This document shows positions 40,537 through 48,978 of a stretch of 64,000 bases of DNA, one piece after another. The notes under the pieces were generated by a model, which saw nothing but the letters and a program-made list of their open reading frames with translations, was not told the DNA's origin and did no database searches. The DNA comes from JAVBWI01 sp036677445 (lineage in GTDB: Bacteria; Bacillota; Clostridia; Christensenellales; CAG-138), in NCBI GenBank assembly GCA_036677445.1, contig JAVBWI010000004.1, positions 124,001 through 188,000 on the forward strand. Reading direction: 5' to 3'. Position 1 is the first letter of the stretch. Every line of letters starts with the position of its first letter. The translations under genes and the position numbers were made by a program.

Positions 40537-41607
40537 TTATTTTAAATCGTCCTCCGAATAGAAGCCGCGTTCAACCAGGAGTTTATAATTGTCTTTGTCG
40601 ATGAGTACCGGATCATACAGAAGGGTGGGTACGTCGATCATGTCATTATTATAGGTAGTGTCGGCGGTAATGGTCTCGCCTTTCTCCAAGGCATCCACCA
40701 GCGCAAGCATCTTTTGGGAAAGCAGCGCGGCATCCAAAAACACCGTCATGGACTGCTTGCCTTCGAGTATATATTTGATGGCGGTGAGCTCGCTGTCCTG
40801 CCCCGTGATGACCGGGAACGGCAGATCCGCAGTGCCATAACCCATGGAGTTAAGAGATGAAACGACGCCCAGCGCTACACAATCGGCCGCGCACAGAGCA
40901 GCATCCAGCTTATCATCGGAATAATACGCAGAGAGGATATTGTCCATTCTGGCCTGCGCCGTCGCGCTGTCCCATTTGAGCGTGCCGGTAACGTCCAGAC
41001 CGACCTGACCGGATTTGACAACCAGCTTGCCGTTATCCATGTAGGGCTGCAGTATGCTCATGGCGCCTTCATAGAAGGGGATGCTGTTCGGGTCATCCGG
41101 ACTGCCGGAGAATATCTCCAGCGTGAAGGGGCCTTTGCCGTCCTTCAGACCCAATGTGGATTCGATGTATTCGCCCTGAATTTCGCCCATGCGGACGAGA
41201 TCGAACGTCATATAATAATCCACCGCATTCGTATTCATGATGAGCCGGTCGCTGGCAATGATCGTAGCGCCGGCATCCTTGGCTTTTTGCACGGAATCCG
41301 TGAGCGCATAGCCGTCAACCGCCGCAATGATCAGATATTTGCAATCCTTGAGCAGCATGTTTTCGATCTGCGTGATCTGGCGTTCCGCAACGTCCTCGGC
41401 ATACTCGATCACCACTTCATAACCGGCCGCTTCAAAGGCTTCCGTCAAACGCTCGCCCTGCGCAACCCAGATAGGCTGCTCTTTGGTCGGCATCGCCAGG
41501 CCAATTTTGGGTTTGCCGCCCGTACCGCCGGCCGGTGATGCCGTGCATCCTGCCAATGCGGTCAGTACAAACAGTATGACGAGCATGCATGATATGAGCT
41601 TCTTCAT
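40537..41607 (-). CDS. chvE: Sugar-binding lipoprotein, ChvE type
   Basis: 356 residues. A lipoprotein signal peptide with lipobox LAGC (C21) anchors it outside the membrane. The mature domain, type I periplasmic-binding fold, has PKIGLAMPTKEQPIWVAQG, AEDVAERQITQIENML, ASDRLIMNTNAVDYYMTFD, EIFSGSPDDPNS and ALCAADCVALGVVSSL, matching the multiple-monosaccharide binding protein ChvE. Known ligands of that group include glucose, galactose, xylose and arabinose. The ATG at 41607 follows GGAGGG. First transporter gene after the isomerase and aminotransferase. Confidence 0.93.
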   Translation of the reverse strand: MKKLISCMLVILFVLTALAGCTASPAGGTGGKPKIGLAMPTKEQPIWVAQGERLTEAFEAAGYEVVIEYAEDVAERQITQIENMLLKDCKYLIIAAVDGYALTDSVQKAKDAGATIIASDRLIMNTNAVDYYMTFDLVRMGEIQGEYIESTLGLKDGKGPFTLEIFSGSPDDPNSIPFYEGAMSILQPYMDNGKLVVKSGQVGLDVTGTLKWDSATAQARMDNILSAYYSDDKLDAALCAADCVALGVVSSLNSMGYGTADLPFPVITGQDSELTAIKYILEGKQSMTVFLDAALLSQKMLALVDALEKGETITADTTYNNDMIDVPTLLYDPVLIDKDNYKLLVERGFYSEDDLK

Positions 41608-41667
41608 TTCTTTACCCTCCACTTTCTTATTTGTTCTGCGCAGCTTTACTGCCGACAAATCAATTCT

Positions 41668-42423
41668 TCATCCCTTTGCATAAGCGAGAACATCTTGAAG
41701 CGATTGCGCGTTGTCATACGTGGGCCAGTATTCAAAACCAAAATAGCGCTGATAGCCTGCCGCTTCCGCAGCCCGGATAACCCTGGGATAATTGGTTTCA
41801 CCCAAATGCAGTTCGTGGCGGCCGGGTACGCCCGCGCTGTGGAAATGGCCGACAAAGCTAATATTCGTCTGAATGCTGTTGATGAGATTGCCCTCCATGA
41901 GCTGCATATGGTAGCAATCGTACAGCAGTTTAATGGAAGGACTGTTTACGGCCTTTACGATTTCAAAGCCGATATAGGAAGAATCCAGATAATATCCCTT
42001 GTGGTCATAGAGCGAGTTAAGCGCTTCCATCACGATCATGACGCCCTCTTTTTCGCAAAGCTCAGCCACGCGCTTGAGATTCTCGATCAAAAGGGCTTTT
42101 TGGCTGTCCGCCTTGCACTCCAGTTCTCCAGAGAGGCCGATGAAGGTGCTGCATCCGATATCCTTGCCAAAGTTGATGGATTTTTCTACGTTTTTACGCA
42201 CCACGTCGTAGGGGAAGTTCATGCGAATCGTCCACGCCTGATTCAGGCAGCACGCCGCGACGGGGATGTTGTTCTGCACGGCAATGGCGCCGATCTTTTT
42301 TGTGTCATACACAGAAGGATCCCAGAATTCCACGGCGTCCACACCGCAGTCCTTCGCGATCTTAATTCTGTCGTAAAACGGAACATTCTCGAAGACCGGC
42401 TCAATGCAAAGTGAATATTTCAT
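41668..42423 (-). CDS. TIM-barrel sugar isomerase/epimerase, hydroxypyruvate isomerase-like
   Basis: 251 residues of the AP endonuclease-2/xylose isomerase-like barrel. Metal-ligand candidates are the glutamates in VMEALNSLYDHKGYYLD and GFEYWPTY, with DCYHMQL and GHFHSAGVPGRHELHLGETNYP as further active-site segments. The closest named group is hydroxypyruvate isomerase (Hyi), but inosose and ketose epimerases share the fold. ATG at 42423 follows GGAGG. It is encoded between the DegT aminotransferase and the ChvE-like binding protein, which suggests it acts on the sugar the transporter brings in. Confidence 0.85.
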   Translation of the reverse strand: MKYSLCIEPVFENVPFYDRIKIAKDCGVDAVEFWDPSVYDTKKIGAIAVQNNIPVAACCLNQAWTIRMNFPYDVVRKNVEKSINFGKDIGCSTFIGLSGELECKADSQKALLIENLKRVAELCEKEGVMIVMEALNSLYDHKGYYLDSSYIGFEIVKAVNSPSIKLLYDCYHMQLMEGNLINSIQTNISFVGHFHSAGVPGRHELHLGETNYPRVIRAAEAAGYQRYFGFEYWPTYDNAQSLQDVLAYAKG

Positions 42424-42479
42424 AGCTTCCTCCTGTTTTGCAACCAATAAAGGGCGGATAACTCCGCCCTTCTTATTCT

Positions 42480-43763
42480 TTACGCCAGCACGGCGGCGAC
42501 CTTATTGATGGCCTTGGCGATCATGTCGCAATCCTCGTCCGTCATTTGGGCGGGGATATCCAGATGCACCACACGGCCCAAATACGCCAAAGTATTGGGG
42601 TTCATTTTGGGGTCATATTGTACGGGGGAAGACTTCGTATGATACGGGCATTCCCAGGGGCATTTCACCGGTGTAGGAGTCTTTTCGCCTATCACGTGCT
42701 TCCAGTGGGCATAGATGTGCCAATCCGGAATGCCGGCATTGAACACGCCCGCGGCGTCAACGCCTTCCGCTTTTAGGGCATCCACAAAGGGAGCAACCTT
42801 CTCCGGAGCATCCAAATAGAACATCAGGCAGATGCCTGTATCGCCTTCAGGGTCATTGACGGGACGCACGCGGATACCGGGAGTATTTCTGATGCCGTCA
42901 ATAATGCGCTTCTGGTTCCGGCGCATTTTTGCGAGAAGGTAATCCAAGCGGCCAAGCTGGGCCAGCATCACGGCGCCGGTCAATTCGCTCATACGGAAAT
43001 TCGAGCCGCAGAACAGTTCGCCCTCATAACGCTGCTCCGCAAAACGATCCGGACGCCAGCACGCGGCGGTATCGTGGTAGCTCATGCAGCGGTCGTACAG
43101 GCGCTCGTCATTGGTGAGTATCATCCCTCCTTCGCCGGCGGTGATCGTCTTATGGTATTGGAAGGAGAAGCAGCCGCAATCGCCGATCGTACCAAGGTAC
43201 TTGCCCTTGTATGTGCCGCCGGCAGCCTGCGCGCAATCTTCCACCACGATAAGGTTGTGCTTCTTTGCAATCGCCATAATCGCATCCATATTGCAGGGAA
43301 CGCCGCGCATATGCACCGCTACAATACCCTTGGTCGCAGGCGTGATTTTCTTTTCAAGATCGGCAGTATCCATGGTGAGCGTTTCATCCACTTCTACAAT
43401 AACAGGCATGGCTTTGGCCGCAACGATGGCCGCGCAGGAAGCAAAGAAGGTATAGCCCGTCACGAGGACCTCGTCGCCGGGGCCAATGCCACAGGCGACC
43501 AGCGACGAAATCAGCGCGCCCGTGCAGGAGCTTGTCGCAAGCGCATATTTTGCTCCCATTTTTGCCGCAAATTTCGTTTCAAACGCCTTTACCTTTGATT
43601 CGCAGTTGGCAGGACCATAGTAGCGGAACAAATATTTGCTGTCCAACACTTCCATAACCTGCTTTTTTTCTTCTTCTCCTATCTCCAGCCCGCCTGGATA
43701 CATAGGAAAATTCGGCGTTGTCTTTGCTTTAGGCCCACCATTGACAGCCAGCTTCTCGCTCAT
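42480..43763 (-). CDS. DegT/DnrJ/EryC1/StrS-family PLP aminotransferase
   Basis: 427 residues. The PLP lysine is in GCFSFQYHKTITAGEGGMI; other landmarks are TSSCTGALISSLVACGIGPGDEV, VVEDCAQAAGGTYKG and FCGSNFRMSELTGAVMLAQLGRLD. Family members exchange an amino group on keto-sugars or inososes, usually in biosynthesis. Here it is the first gene of a sugar-uptake operon, so it may run in the catabolic direction on an amino sugar or amino-cyclitol (inference). ATG at 43763 follows TTAGGAGG. Confidence 0.9.
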   Translation of the reverse strand: MSEKLAVNGGPKAKTTPNFPMYPGGLEIGEEEKKQVMEVLDSKYLFRYYGPANCESKVKAFETKFAAKMGAKYALATSSCTGALISSLVACGIGPGDEVLVTGYTFFASCAAIVAAKAMPVIVEVDETLTMDTADLEKKITPATKGIVAVHMRGVPCNMDAIMAIAKKHNLIVVEDCAQAAGGTYKGKYLGTIGDCGCFSFQYHKTITAGEGGMILTNDERLYDRCMSYHDTAACWRPDRFAEQRYEGELFCGSNFRMSELTGAVMLAQLGRLDYLLAKMRRNQKRIIDGIRNTPGIRVRPVNDPEGDTGICLMFYLDAPEKVAPFVDALKAEGVDAAGVFNAGIPDWHIYAHWKHVIGEKTPTPVKCPWECPYHTKSSPVQYDPKMNPNTLAYLGRVVHLDIPAQMTDEDCDMIAKAINKVAAVLA

Positions 43764-43825
43764 ATTCTTTTTCCTCCTAATTTTCGTGGATATCGCGTTG
43801 ACTACCACATAATAATACCGATCTG

Positions 43826-43840
43826 ACATCGTGCCGATGT
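43826..43840 (-). promoter_or_regulatory. Operator-like palindrome at the transcription start
   Basis: ACATCG-TGC-CGATGT: perfect 6-bp arms around a 3-bp centre, just downstream of the -10. It is a candidate site for the divergent LacI-type regulator. Confidence 0.5.
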
Positions 43841-43846
43841 ATTATG

Positions 43847-43875
43847 ATTATAATGACGCGGTACAAATCTGTCAA
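43847..43875 (-). promoter_or_regulatory. Promoter of the aminotransferase-isomerase-ABC operon
   Basis: Minus strand: TTGACA (43870-43875), 17-bp spacer, TATAAT (43847-43852), perfect consensus in both hexamers. Confidence 0.88.
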
Positions 43876-44063
43876 TATATAAATCAAACGTTTTATTTAA
43901 ACACCCCTTCAATAGGCTATGCGGAATCCCCTCTATTTTAGCCGTTTTGACCTATAGTAAATGTGATTCAGCCTTATATCCATGTGTTTTTCGATAAAAT
44001 AAAAAAATGATTTAGTATTTCTCGAGAAAACCGACAAAACACATAGTATATTTTGCAGTCCGC

Positions 44064-44092
44064 TTTACAAAAAATATTTTACACCCTATAAT
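44064..44092 (+). promoter_or_regulatory. Promoter of LacI-type gene 1
   Basis: TTTACA (44064-44069), 17-bp spacer, TATAAT (44087-44092). Confidence 0.75.
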
Positions 44093-44330
44093 CTGAGTAG
44101 GAATTGTTCATAACGCAGGCCGGGAAAAGGGTACCCTATGCCTGTTGGTGGCGGTGACTGCATTCAGACTCGGATATAATGCATAAAACAGGAATATGTA
44201 CTTTCAAGAGCGGAAAAGCAAACGAGATAAAATTTGCTCTTTGCACGGTACCAATCTGCCGACAACGTTGTCCACGAAGCGATTGGAAACGACGAATAAA
44301 TATCAGCTATGCGGAAAGAGAGATCGTAAA

Positions 44331-45362
44331 ATGCCAAAGTTAACGATTATAGATATTGCGAAAATGGCGGGAGTGTCGCCATCCTCCGTTTCACTTGCAA
44401 TGAACAACCGGCCGGGGATCAGCGAAAGTACGCGGCGGCGCATCATGGAGGTGGTGGACCAGACCAATTTTGCGCCCAGCCAGAGCGCACGCAGCCAGAT
44501 TATGAAAAGGACACAGAATATTGCGATACTGTTCAACATGAACAGCCATCCGCTGGAGCATTTGTTTCACGAAAGCCTGAACAAGTGCATATTAAAATAC
44601 TGCACGGAGCATCAGTACAATCTGGTGTTTGTTGCCTGCCAGTTTCAGGATGATACAACGCCCGTGATCTTCCCCCCCATACTGCGTTCCCACGGTGTGG
44701 ATGGCGTGATCTCCTATGGGTATGTGCCGGTTTCGGTCATCTCCAGTTTGCACGATCTTGAACTGCCCTATTTATTATTGGACAGCCATCAGCTTCCCGC
44801 GGATACCATGAGTGTAAGCGTGGATTATTATGCGGCCGCCAGGCTTGCCATGCAGCATTTGATCCAATGCGGCCACAGGCGCATCGCCTATATCGGAAGC
44901 AATTATCCCCCCCAGTACAGCCAGCAGACATTCGAGGGATACCGCAGCACGCTGGAGGAACTGCGCATTCAGGTTCCGCTCAATTGGATTCAGATGCATA
45001 CGCGCGATATTGACGGGGACAACGGCGCCGCCACGCAAGTAAAATCCATTATGGAAGGCGTAGAGCGCCCCACAGCCGTGTTCTGCGCTGCGGATATCTA
45101 CGCCATTGGCGCAATTCGCGGCATCAAGCAGATGGGGCTTCGTATACCCGAAGATGTTTCCGTAATCGCCATCGACGATATCCTGGTCAGCTCCTATATC
45201 GATCCTCCGTTGACAACCGTTCGTATCGACGACGCTACGCTCGCAAAGATGGGCTTCGATATGCTTTTAAAAAGTATCAACGACTACAAGATGTGCAGTA
45301 CACGCGAGGTCTACAATACATTTTCCGTTATTGAGCGTCAAACCGTGCGAACGCTTGAATAG
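44331..45362 (+). CDS. LacI-family transcriptional regulator 1
   Basis: 343 residues. The N-terminal DNA-binding helix-turn-helix is TIIDIAKMAGVSPSSVSLAMNNRPGISESTRRRI (about residues 4-38), followed by a hinge and a ribose-binding-like effector domain (LPYLLLDSHQLPADTMSVSVDYYAAARLAMQHLIQCGHRRIAYIG). It probably represses the divergent aminotransferase/ABC operon until a sugar ligand binds. ATG at 44331 is preceded by AAAGAGAG; the frame is open 45 codons upstream but homology starts at MPKLTIIDIA. Confidence 0.92.
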   Translation: MPKLTIIDIAKMAGVSPSSVSLAMNNRPGISESTRRRIMEVVDQTNFAPSQSARSQIMKRTQNIAILFNMNSHPLEHLFHESLNKCILKYCTEHQYNLVFVACQFQDDTTPVIFPPILRSHGVDGVISYGYVPVSVISSLHDLELPYLLLDSHQLPADTMSVSVDYYAAARLAMQHLIQCGHRRIAYIGSNYPPQYSQQTFEGYRSTLEELRIQVPLNWIQMHTRDIDGDNGAATQVKSIMEGVERPTAVFCAADIYAIGAIRGIKQMGLRIPEDVSVIAIDDILVSSYIDPPLTTVRIDDATLAKMGFDMLLKSINDYKMCSTREVYNTFSVIERQTVRTLE

Positions 45363-45477
45363 CCCGATACCGTTTCGTTGCGGCGGCGCCAAGGATACAG
45401 GACGGATGGCCTTTATAATTGCATGCTTGTCCAGCCTGCTTTCAAGGCCGACAGGAAACTAAATAGTTAAGCGAAGT

Positions 45478-45503
45478 AAGCGATCTTTTAAGAAGATCGC
45501 TTT
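45478..45503 (+). terminator. Terminator of LacI-type gene 1
   Basis: AAGCGATCTT, TTAAG, AAGATCGCTT, then T and AATC: a 10-bp perfect stem with a short T-run, about 115 bp after the stop codon. Confidence 0.65.
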
Positions 45504-45594
45504 AATCGTACTCCGGAGCAACTTTTACCATGCATTTGAATATCGGATTATGATATATCTGAAAATATGATGCAAAAATATGATTTAATTCCTG

Positions 45595-45623
45595 TTGCTA
45601 ATTGCAAGTCCGTTTAGTATAAT
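45595..45623 (+). promoter_or_regulatory. Promoter of LacI-type gene 2
   Basis: TTGCTA (45595-45600), 17-bp spacer, TATAAT (45618-45623). A direct repeat AAAATATGAT (45562-45571 and 45575-45584, period 13) lies just upstream. Confidence 0.75.
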
Positions 45624-45655
45624 GATTAGCGTACTACTTTTATAAGGAATAGGAA

Positions 45656-46669
45656 ATGGACACAACCAAACTGACAACCAAGGATATCGCTAAGCTGGCC
45701 GGAGTCTCCCCTGCGGCGGTTTCATTCGCAATCAACGGCAGAAAGGGCATCAGCGAGCAGACGCGCAAACGCATTTTAGAGATTGTCGCGCAAACCAATT
45801 ACCGTCCCATGGGCGGCGCCAAGGAGCCTCACCGCGAGAACATCGCTATTTTGTTCCGTCACGACATTCCGACATTGGATCAATTGTTTTATACGGAGCT
45901 CAATGCCAGCATGATTGCAGCATGCGACCAACTGCCGTATACCCTGGTCTTGACTTCCGCTTATCACCAGGGAAATGAGATCATATTATCGGATGTGCTC
46001 CGTTCGGGCAGCATCGACGGTATTATTACTTATGGCGATTTGGAAAGGGACGTTCAGTCGGAGCTCAATAGCCTTGGCATACCTATCGTGGTTCTGGACA
46101 GCAGCCGTAAATCCGAAGATCAATTCGCAGTGCGGGTCGACTATGCAATGGCGGCTTATACGGCGGCAAAGCATTTGATCGAGCTTGGCCACAGGGATAT
46201 CGCTTATATCGGAAACGATAAGCTGCATGATTTCAACCTTTTAACGTTCAGCGGCTTTCAGAGGGCAACCACGGAGCACAGCCTGCCGCTGGGTATGAAC
46301 CGCATTCAGATCAACGTATATGACGAGGAGTCGCTCTATATCTGCATCGATGAAGCATTAAAAGGAGAGTACGCGCCAACGGCTTTATTTTGCGCAACGG
46401 ACTTTTATGCCATCCTCGCCATACGTTACCTGCACTCCAAGGGTATGCGGGTGCCGGACGATATTTCCGTTGTAGGCATAGATGACATTGCGGTATCCAA
46501 ATGCATCATTCCCTCGCTTACCACCGTGCGTATCGACCGCGAAGCCATGGGACGTTACGGTTTCGAGCTGATGAAAAAGTGCCTCAATAAGGAACTTTGT
46601 GAGAGCGTTTCACTGCCATCCAGCAATTTGATCGTACGGGAAAGTACCGCCCCACCGCGGCGGGTATGA
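45656..46669 (+). CDS. LacI-family transcriptional regulator 2
   Basis: 337 residues, paralogous to the regulator just upstream. The helix-turn-helix is LTTKDIAKLAGVSPAAVSFAINGRKGISEQTRKRI (about 6-40), followed by an effector domain with LGIPIVVLDSSRKSEDQFAVRVDYAMAAYTAAKHLIELGHRDIAYIG. The ligand residues differ from the first regulator, so a distinct inducer is likely. It has its own promoter, and its targets cannot be fixed from position alone. The neighbouring alcohol dehydrogenase carries a MerR-type rather than a LacI-type operator. Confidence 0.92.
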   Translation: MDTTKLTTKDIAKLAGVSPAAVSFAINGRKGISEQTRKRILEIVAQTNYRPMGGAKEPHRENIAILFRHDIPTLDQLFYTELNASMIAACDQLPYTLVLTSAYHQGNEIILSDVLRSGSIDGIITYGDLERDVQSELNSLGIPIVVLDSSRKSEDQFAVRVDYAMAAYTAAKHLIELGHRDIAYIGNDKLHDFNLLTFSGFQRATTEHSLPLGMNRIQINVYDEESLYICIDEALKGEYAPTALFCATDFYAILAIRYLHSKGMRVPDDISVVGIDDIAVSKCIIPSLTTVRIDREAMGRYGFELMKKCLNKELCESVSLPSSNLIVRESTAPPRRV

Positions 46670-46701
46670 TTTTTCAAAAAAGTGCCGGCGCTTTTTTCTG
46701 G

Positions 46702-46740
46702 CCGCTGACAAAGCCCTGCGGACTTTGTCAGCGGATTTTC
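46702..46740 (+). terminator. Terminator of LacI-type gene 2
   Basis: CCGCTGACAAAG (46702-46713) pairs with CTTTGTCAGCGG (46723-46734), followed by ATTTTC. A near-palindromic AAAAGTGCCGGCGCTTTT lies just before it. Confidence 0.75.
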
Positions 46741-46788
46741 TGTATTTTTGTACTACCGGCCTAGCCGGCGGATTTCTCTTTACCAATA

Positions 46789-46847
46789 AGAGGAAATGCC
46801 GCTCATTGGCGGCATTTCCTCTCCGATTTGACGCACATGGCGTCAAA
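46789..46847. terminator. Two further stem-loops between convergent genes
   Basis: First: AGAGGAAATGCCGC (46789-46802) with GCGGCATTTCCTCT (46809-46822), 14 bp perfect. Second: TTTGACGC (46827-46834) with GCGTCAAA (46840-46847). They probably terminate the alcohol dehydrogenase transcript coming from the right. Confidence 0.6.
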
Positions 46848-46888
46848 ATAGAAATTGCTGATCTCTAACAGATTGTGTCCGGCAGCCG

Positions 46889-48070
46889 CTATTGCGCAAG
46901 CTGATAGATCGCAAGCGAATCCTGCCAAGTAAGCTTCTTCAGGCCGCCGATCGGGCGCTCAGGGAGGTTATACGCTACGCCCGTTGCCTTCTTGGCCATC
47001 AGCTCAAGGTTCTCTCCGTCTATGCCCAGTTCGCCCAGCGTGGAGGGAAGGCCTAACTGCCTGAAGAATACGCTCAGCCGCCTGATGCCTTCCAAAGCGA
47101 TGGCTTCGGGCTCGCGGAAGCTGCCCTGCACGCCCATGACGTTCACGGCGAACTGCACAAACATATTGACATTGGTCTTGTAGACATATTGCATCCATGC
47201 GGGCGTCAGTACGGCAAGGCCGGCGCCGTGCGCCACATCGTAGATCGCGGAAAGCTCGTGTTCGAGCATATGGCACGCCCAATCCTGCTCGCGGCCCATC
47301 CCCACCAGTCCGTTATGCGCGATGGTGCCGCTAAAGCCGATCTCGCACCAGGCGTCGTAATTCTTCTGGTCTTCCATTACCAAGGGCGCGTTCTTGATCG
47401 CTGTTTTCAGCACTGTTTCGCACAGGCCGTCTGTCAGATCCGTGTGGATCGTATTCGTAAAATACCGCTCCATTACATGGCTCATGATATCCGCAATGCC
47501 ATTTGCGACCTGGTTCTTGGGCAGCGTATAGAACAGCTCCGGATTCATGATGCTCAGCAGGGGACGCAGATGTGAATCGTTGTAGCCGATCTTCATCTGC
47601 TTTGCTTCGTTCGTAATGACGGTATCGGCACTGCTTTCACTGCCGGCCGCGGGAATCGTTAAAACAGTGGCAATAGGAAGCGCTTTGTCCACCGGCTTGC
47701 GCTGCTCGTAAACCTCCCAGATATCGCCCTCATAATACACGCCCATTGCGATGGCTTTGGATGAATCGATCGCGCTGCCGCCGCCTACGGCGAGGATCAG
47801 GTCAACATTTTCCTTCTTGCACAATGCGATGCCTTCATGCACCAAGGATAAACGGGGATTGGGCACTACACCGCCCAGTTCGACATACGCAATGCCGCTT
47901 TCCTTCAAAGAAGCAACCACCCTGTCGTACAGGCCGCTCTTTTTGATGCTGCCTCCGCCGTAATGCAGCAAAACTTTTTTCGCATAGGGTTTTAAAAGTG
48001 CACCGATCTCGTTCTCGGTCCCCTGCCCGAGGAGCAAACGCGCGGGCGCATAATAATCAAAATTTAGCAT
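46889..48070 (-). CDS. Iron-containing alcohol dehydrogenase 2 (butanol dehydrogenase type)
   Basis: 393 residues, a paralogue of the enzyme at 3942-5117. It keeps GGGSAID, the metal-binding segments DIMSHVMERYF, CHMLEHELSAIYDVAHGAGLAVL, and the same N-terminus, MLNFDYYAPARLLLGQ. NAD(P)H-dependent aldehyde/alcohol interconversion is predicted. Its promoter has the long spacer and dyad operator of MerR/AdhR-type regulation, pointing to an aldehyde or electrophile response. It is monocistronic. AGAAGG precedes the ATG. Confidence 0.92.
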   Translation of the reverse strand: MLNFDYYAPARLLLGQGTENEIGALLKPYAKKVLLHYGGGSIKKSGLYDRVVASLKESGIAYVELGGVVPNPRLSLVHEGIALCKKENVDLILAVGGGSAIDSSKAIAMGVYYEGDIWEVYEQRKPVDKALPIATVLTIPAAGSESSADTVITNEAKQMKIGYNDSHLRPLLSIMNPELFYTLPKNQVANGIADIMSHVMERYFTNTIHTDLTDGLCETVLKTAIKNAPLVMEDQKNYDAWCEIGFSGTIAHNGLVGMGREQDWACHMLEHELSAIYDVAHGAGLAVLTPAWMQYVYKTNVNMFVQFAVNVMGVQGSFREPEAIALEGIRRLSVFFRQLGLPSTLGELGIDGENLELMAKKATGVAYNLPERPIGGLKKLTWQDSLAIYQLAQ

Positions 48071-48131
48071 GATAAATTCCTTCTTTCTGATATTTTTTCC
48101 GGATACGAGTAATGTACGATGTACAATAAAA

Positions 48132-48162
48132 AGTATAACCCTTAAAGTTTACTCTAAGTCAA
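48132..48162 (-). promoter_or_regulatory. MerR-type promoter of alcohol dehydrogenase 2
   Basis: Minus strand: TTGACT (48157-48162), a 19-bp spacer, TATACT (48132-48137). Within the spacer is CTTAGAGTAAACTTTAAG (48141-48158), arms CTTAGAGT/ACTTTAAG with one mismatch. The long spacer plus this dyad is the signature of MerR-family activation; the sequence resembles AdhR/NmlR operators. Confidence 0.82.
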
Positions 48163-48285
48163 TGGATAAACCGGAAACAGTGCGGATACATAACAAATAA
48201 TAAGTGAATATGATACTTCGCCGCGCCCGGCCCGGTCAGCGCAAGTGTTGCCAAAACGGCAATGTAATTGCATGTTCAGAATATG

Positions 48286-48320
48286 AAAACGGGGCAGCCG
48301 TATGATGCTTCCCCGTTTTT
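48286..48320. terminator. Terminator after dhaL
   Basis: AAAACGGGG (48286-48294) pairs with CCCCGTTTT (48311-48319) around a 16-nt loop. T-runs follow on both strands, so it ends the long sugar operon. Confidence 0.8.
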
Positions 48321-48342
48321 TGCTTGCAAAAAATCCTCTTAA

Positions 48343-48978
48343 TCAGCCACAGATCACGGTTTTCCATGCCTGCATGATGTACATGCCGACGATAGCGCCC
48401 TGATCAGGCTTGCCGAGCACCTGATCGCCGAAGAACACGCCGCGCCCGAAAGCCGATTTCATCCCCTTGGTCGCTTCTACGCCCTGCTCTGCCGCTAATA
48501 GCGCATCAGCTGCTGCGGCAGAAATCGATGAGCCGTTCTTCACGGACTCCTCAAGCGAACGGGCCGCCGGGTACAATGCGTCGATAATGGTACGGTCGCC
48601 GGGTTTGGCTTTACCCCGCTCCATCAGGCCGACTACGAACTGATCCGCAAACGCGGCAAAGTCCGATATATCCATCTCTTCCTTGCCCTTAAGCGCCTTG
48701 GCAACCTTCATGAATCCGGAGCCCACCAGCGTTCCCATCGTGGATGGAACCGCTTTGGCGATGGTCATCCCTGCCAGCATAAACAGCTTGCCAACATCGG
48801 TATCGTCCGAGCCGTGTACGGCTTCTTTTGCCTTCATAAAGCCGGTGCTCATCGTCAGCCCCAGGTCACCGTCTCCGAGGGCGGCGTCCAACTCCACAAG
48901 ATACTCTTTTTTAGCGTTCATTGTATCCGAGGCAGCGTCAAAAAAGTCGATAACCGCCTGTCTGCTGATCTTATCCAT
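48343..48978 (-). CDS. dhaL: DhaL-type (phospho)transfer/ADP-binding subunit of a dihydroxyacetone kinase-like enzyme
   Basis: 211 residues, an all-helical barrel. The Mg-nucleotide site is LDAALGDGDLGLTMSTGF, with the three aspartates of the DhaL family. GSGFMKVAKAL and GDRTIIDALYPAARSLEE are also conserved. In PTS-linked systems DhaL carries ADP and is rephosphorylated by DhaM; no dhaM is in view, so ATP may be used directly. Its ATG overlaps the dhaK stop (TAATG). Last gene of the operon. Confidence 0.92.
   Translation of the reverse strand: MDKISRQAVIDFFDAASDTMNAKKEYLVELDAALGDGDLGLTMSTGFMKAKEAVHGSDDTDVGKLFMLAGMTIAKAVPSTMGTLVGSGFMKVAKALKGKEEMDISDFAAFADQFVVGLMERGKAKPGDRTIIDALYPAARSLEESVKNGSSISAAAADALLAAEQGVEATKGMKSAFGRGVFFGDQVLGKPDQGAIVGMYIMQAWKTVICG

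Larger units (their letters stand above)
43764..44330. other. Divergent regulatory region between the aminotransferase operon and lacI-type gene 1
   Basis: 567 bp. It holds a minus-strand promoter with an operator-like palindrome (43826-43875), AAACGTTT at 43886-43893, and a plus-strand promoter (44064-44092). A long leader of about 230 nt precedes the LacI-type gene. The frame open from 44196 in this leader is not family-like. The central part is AT-rich. Confidence 0.6.
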
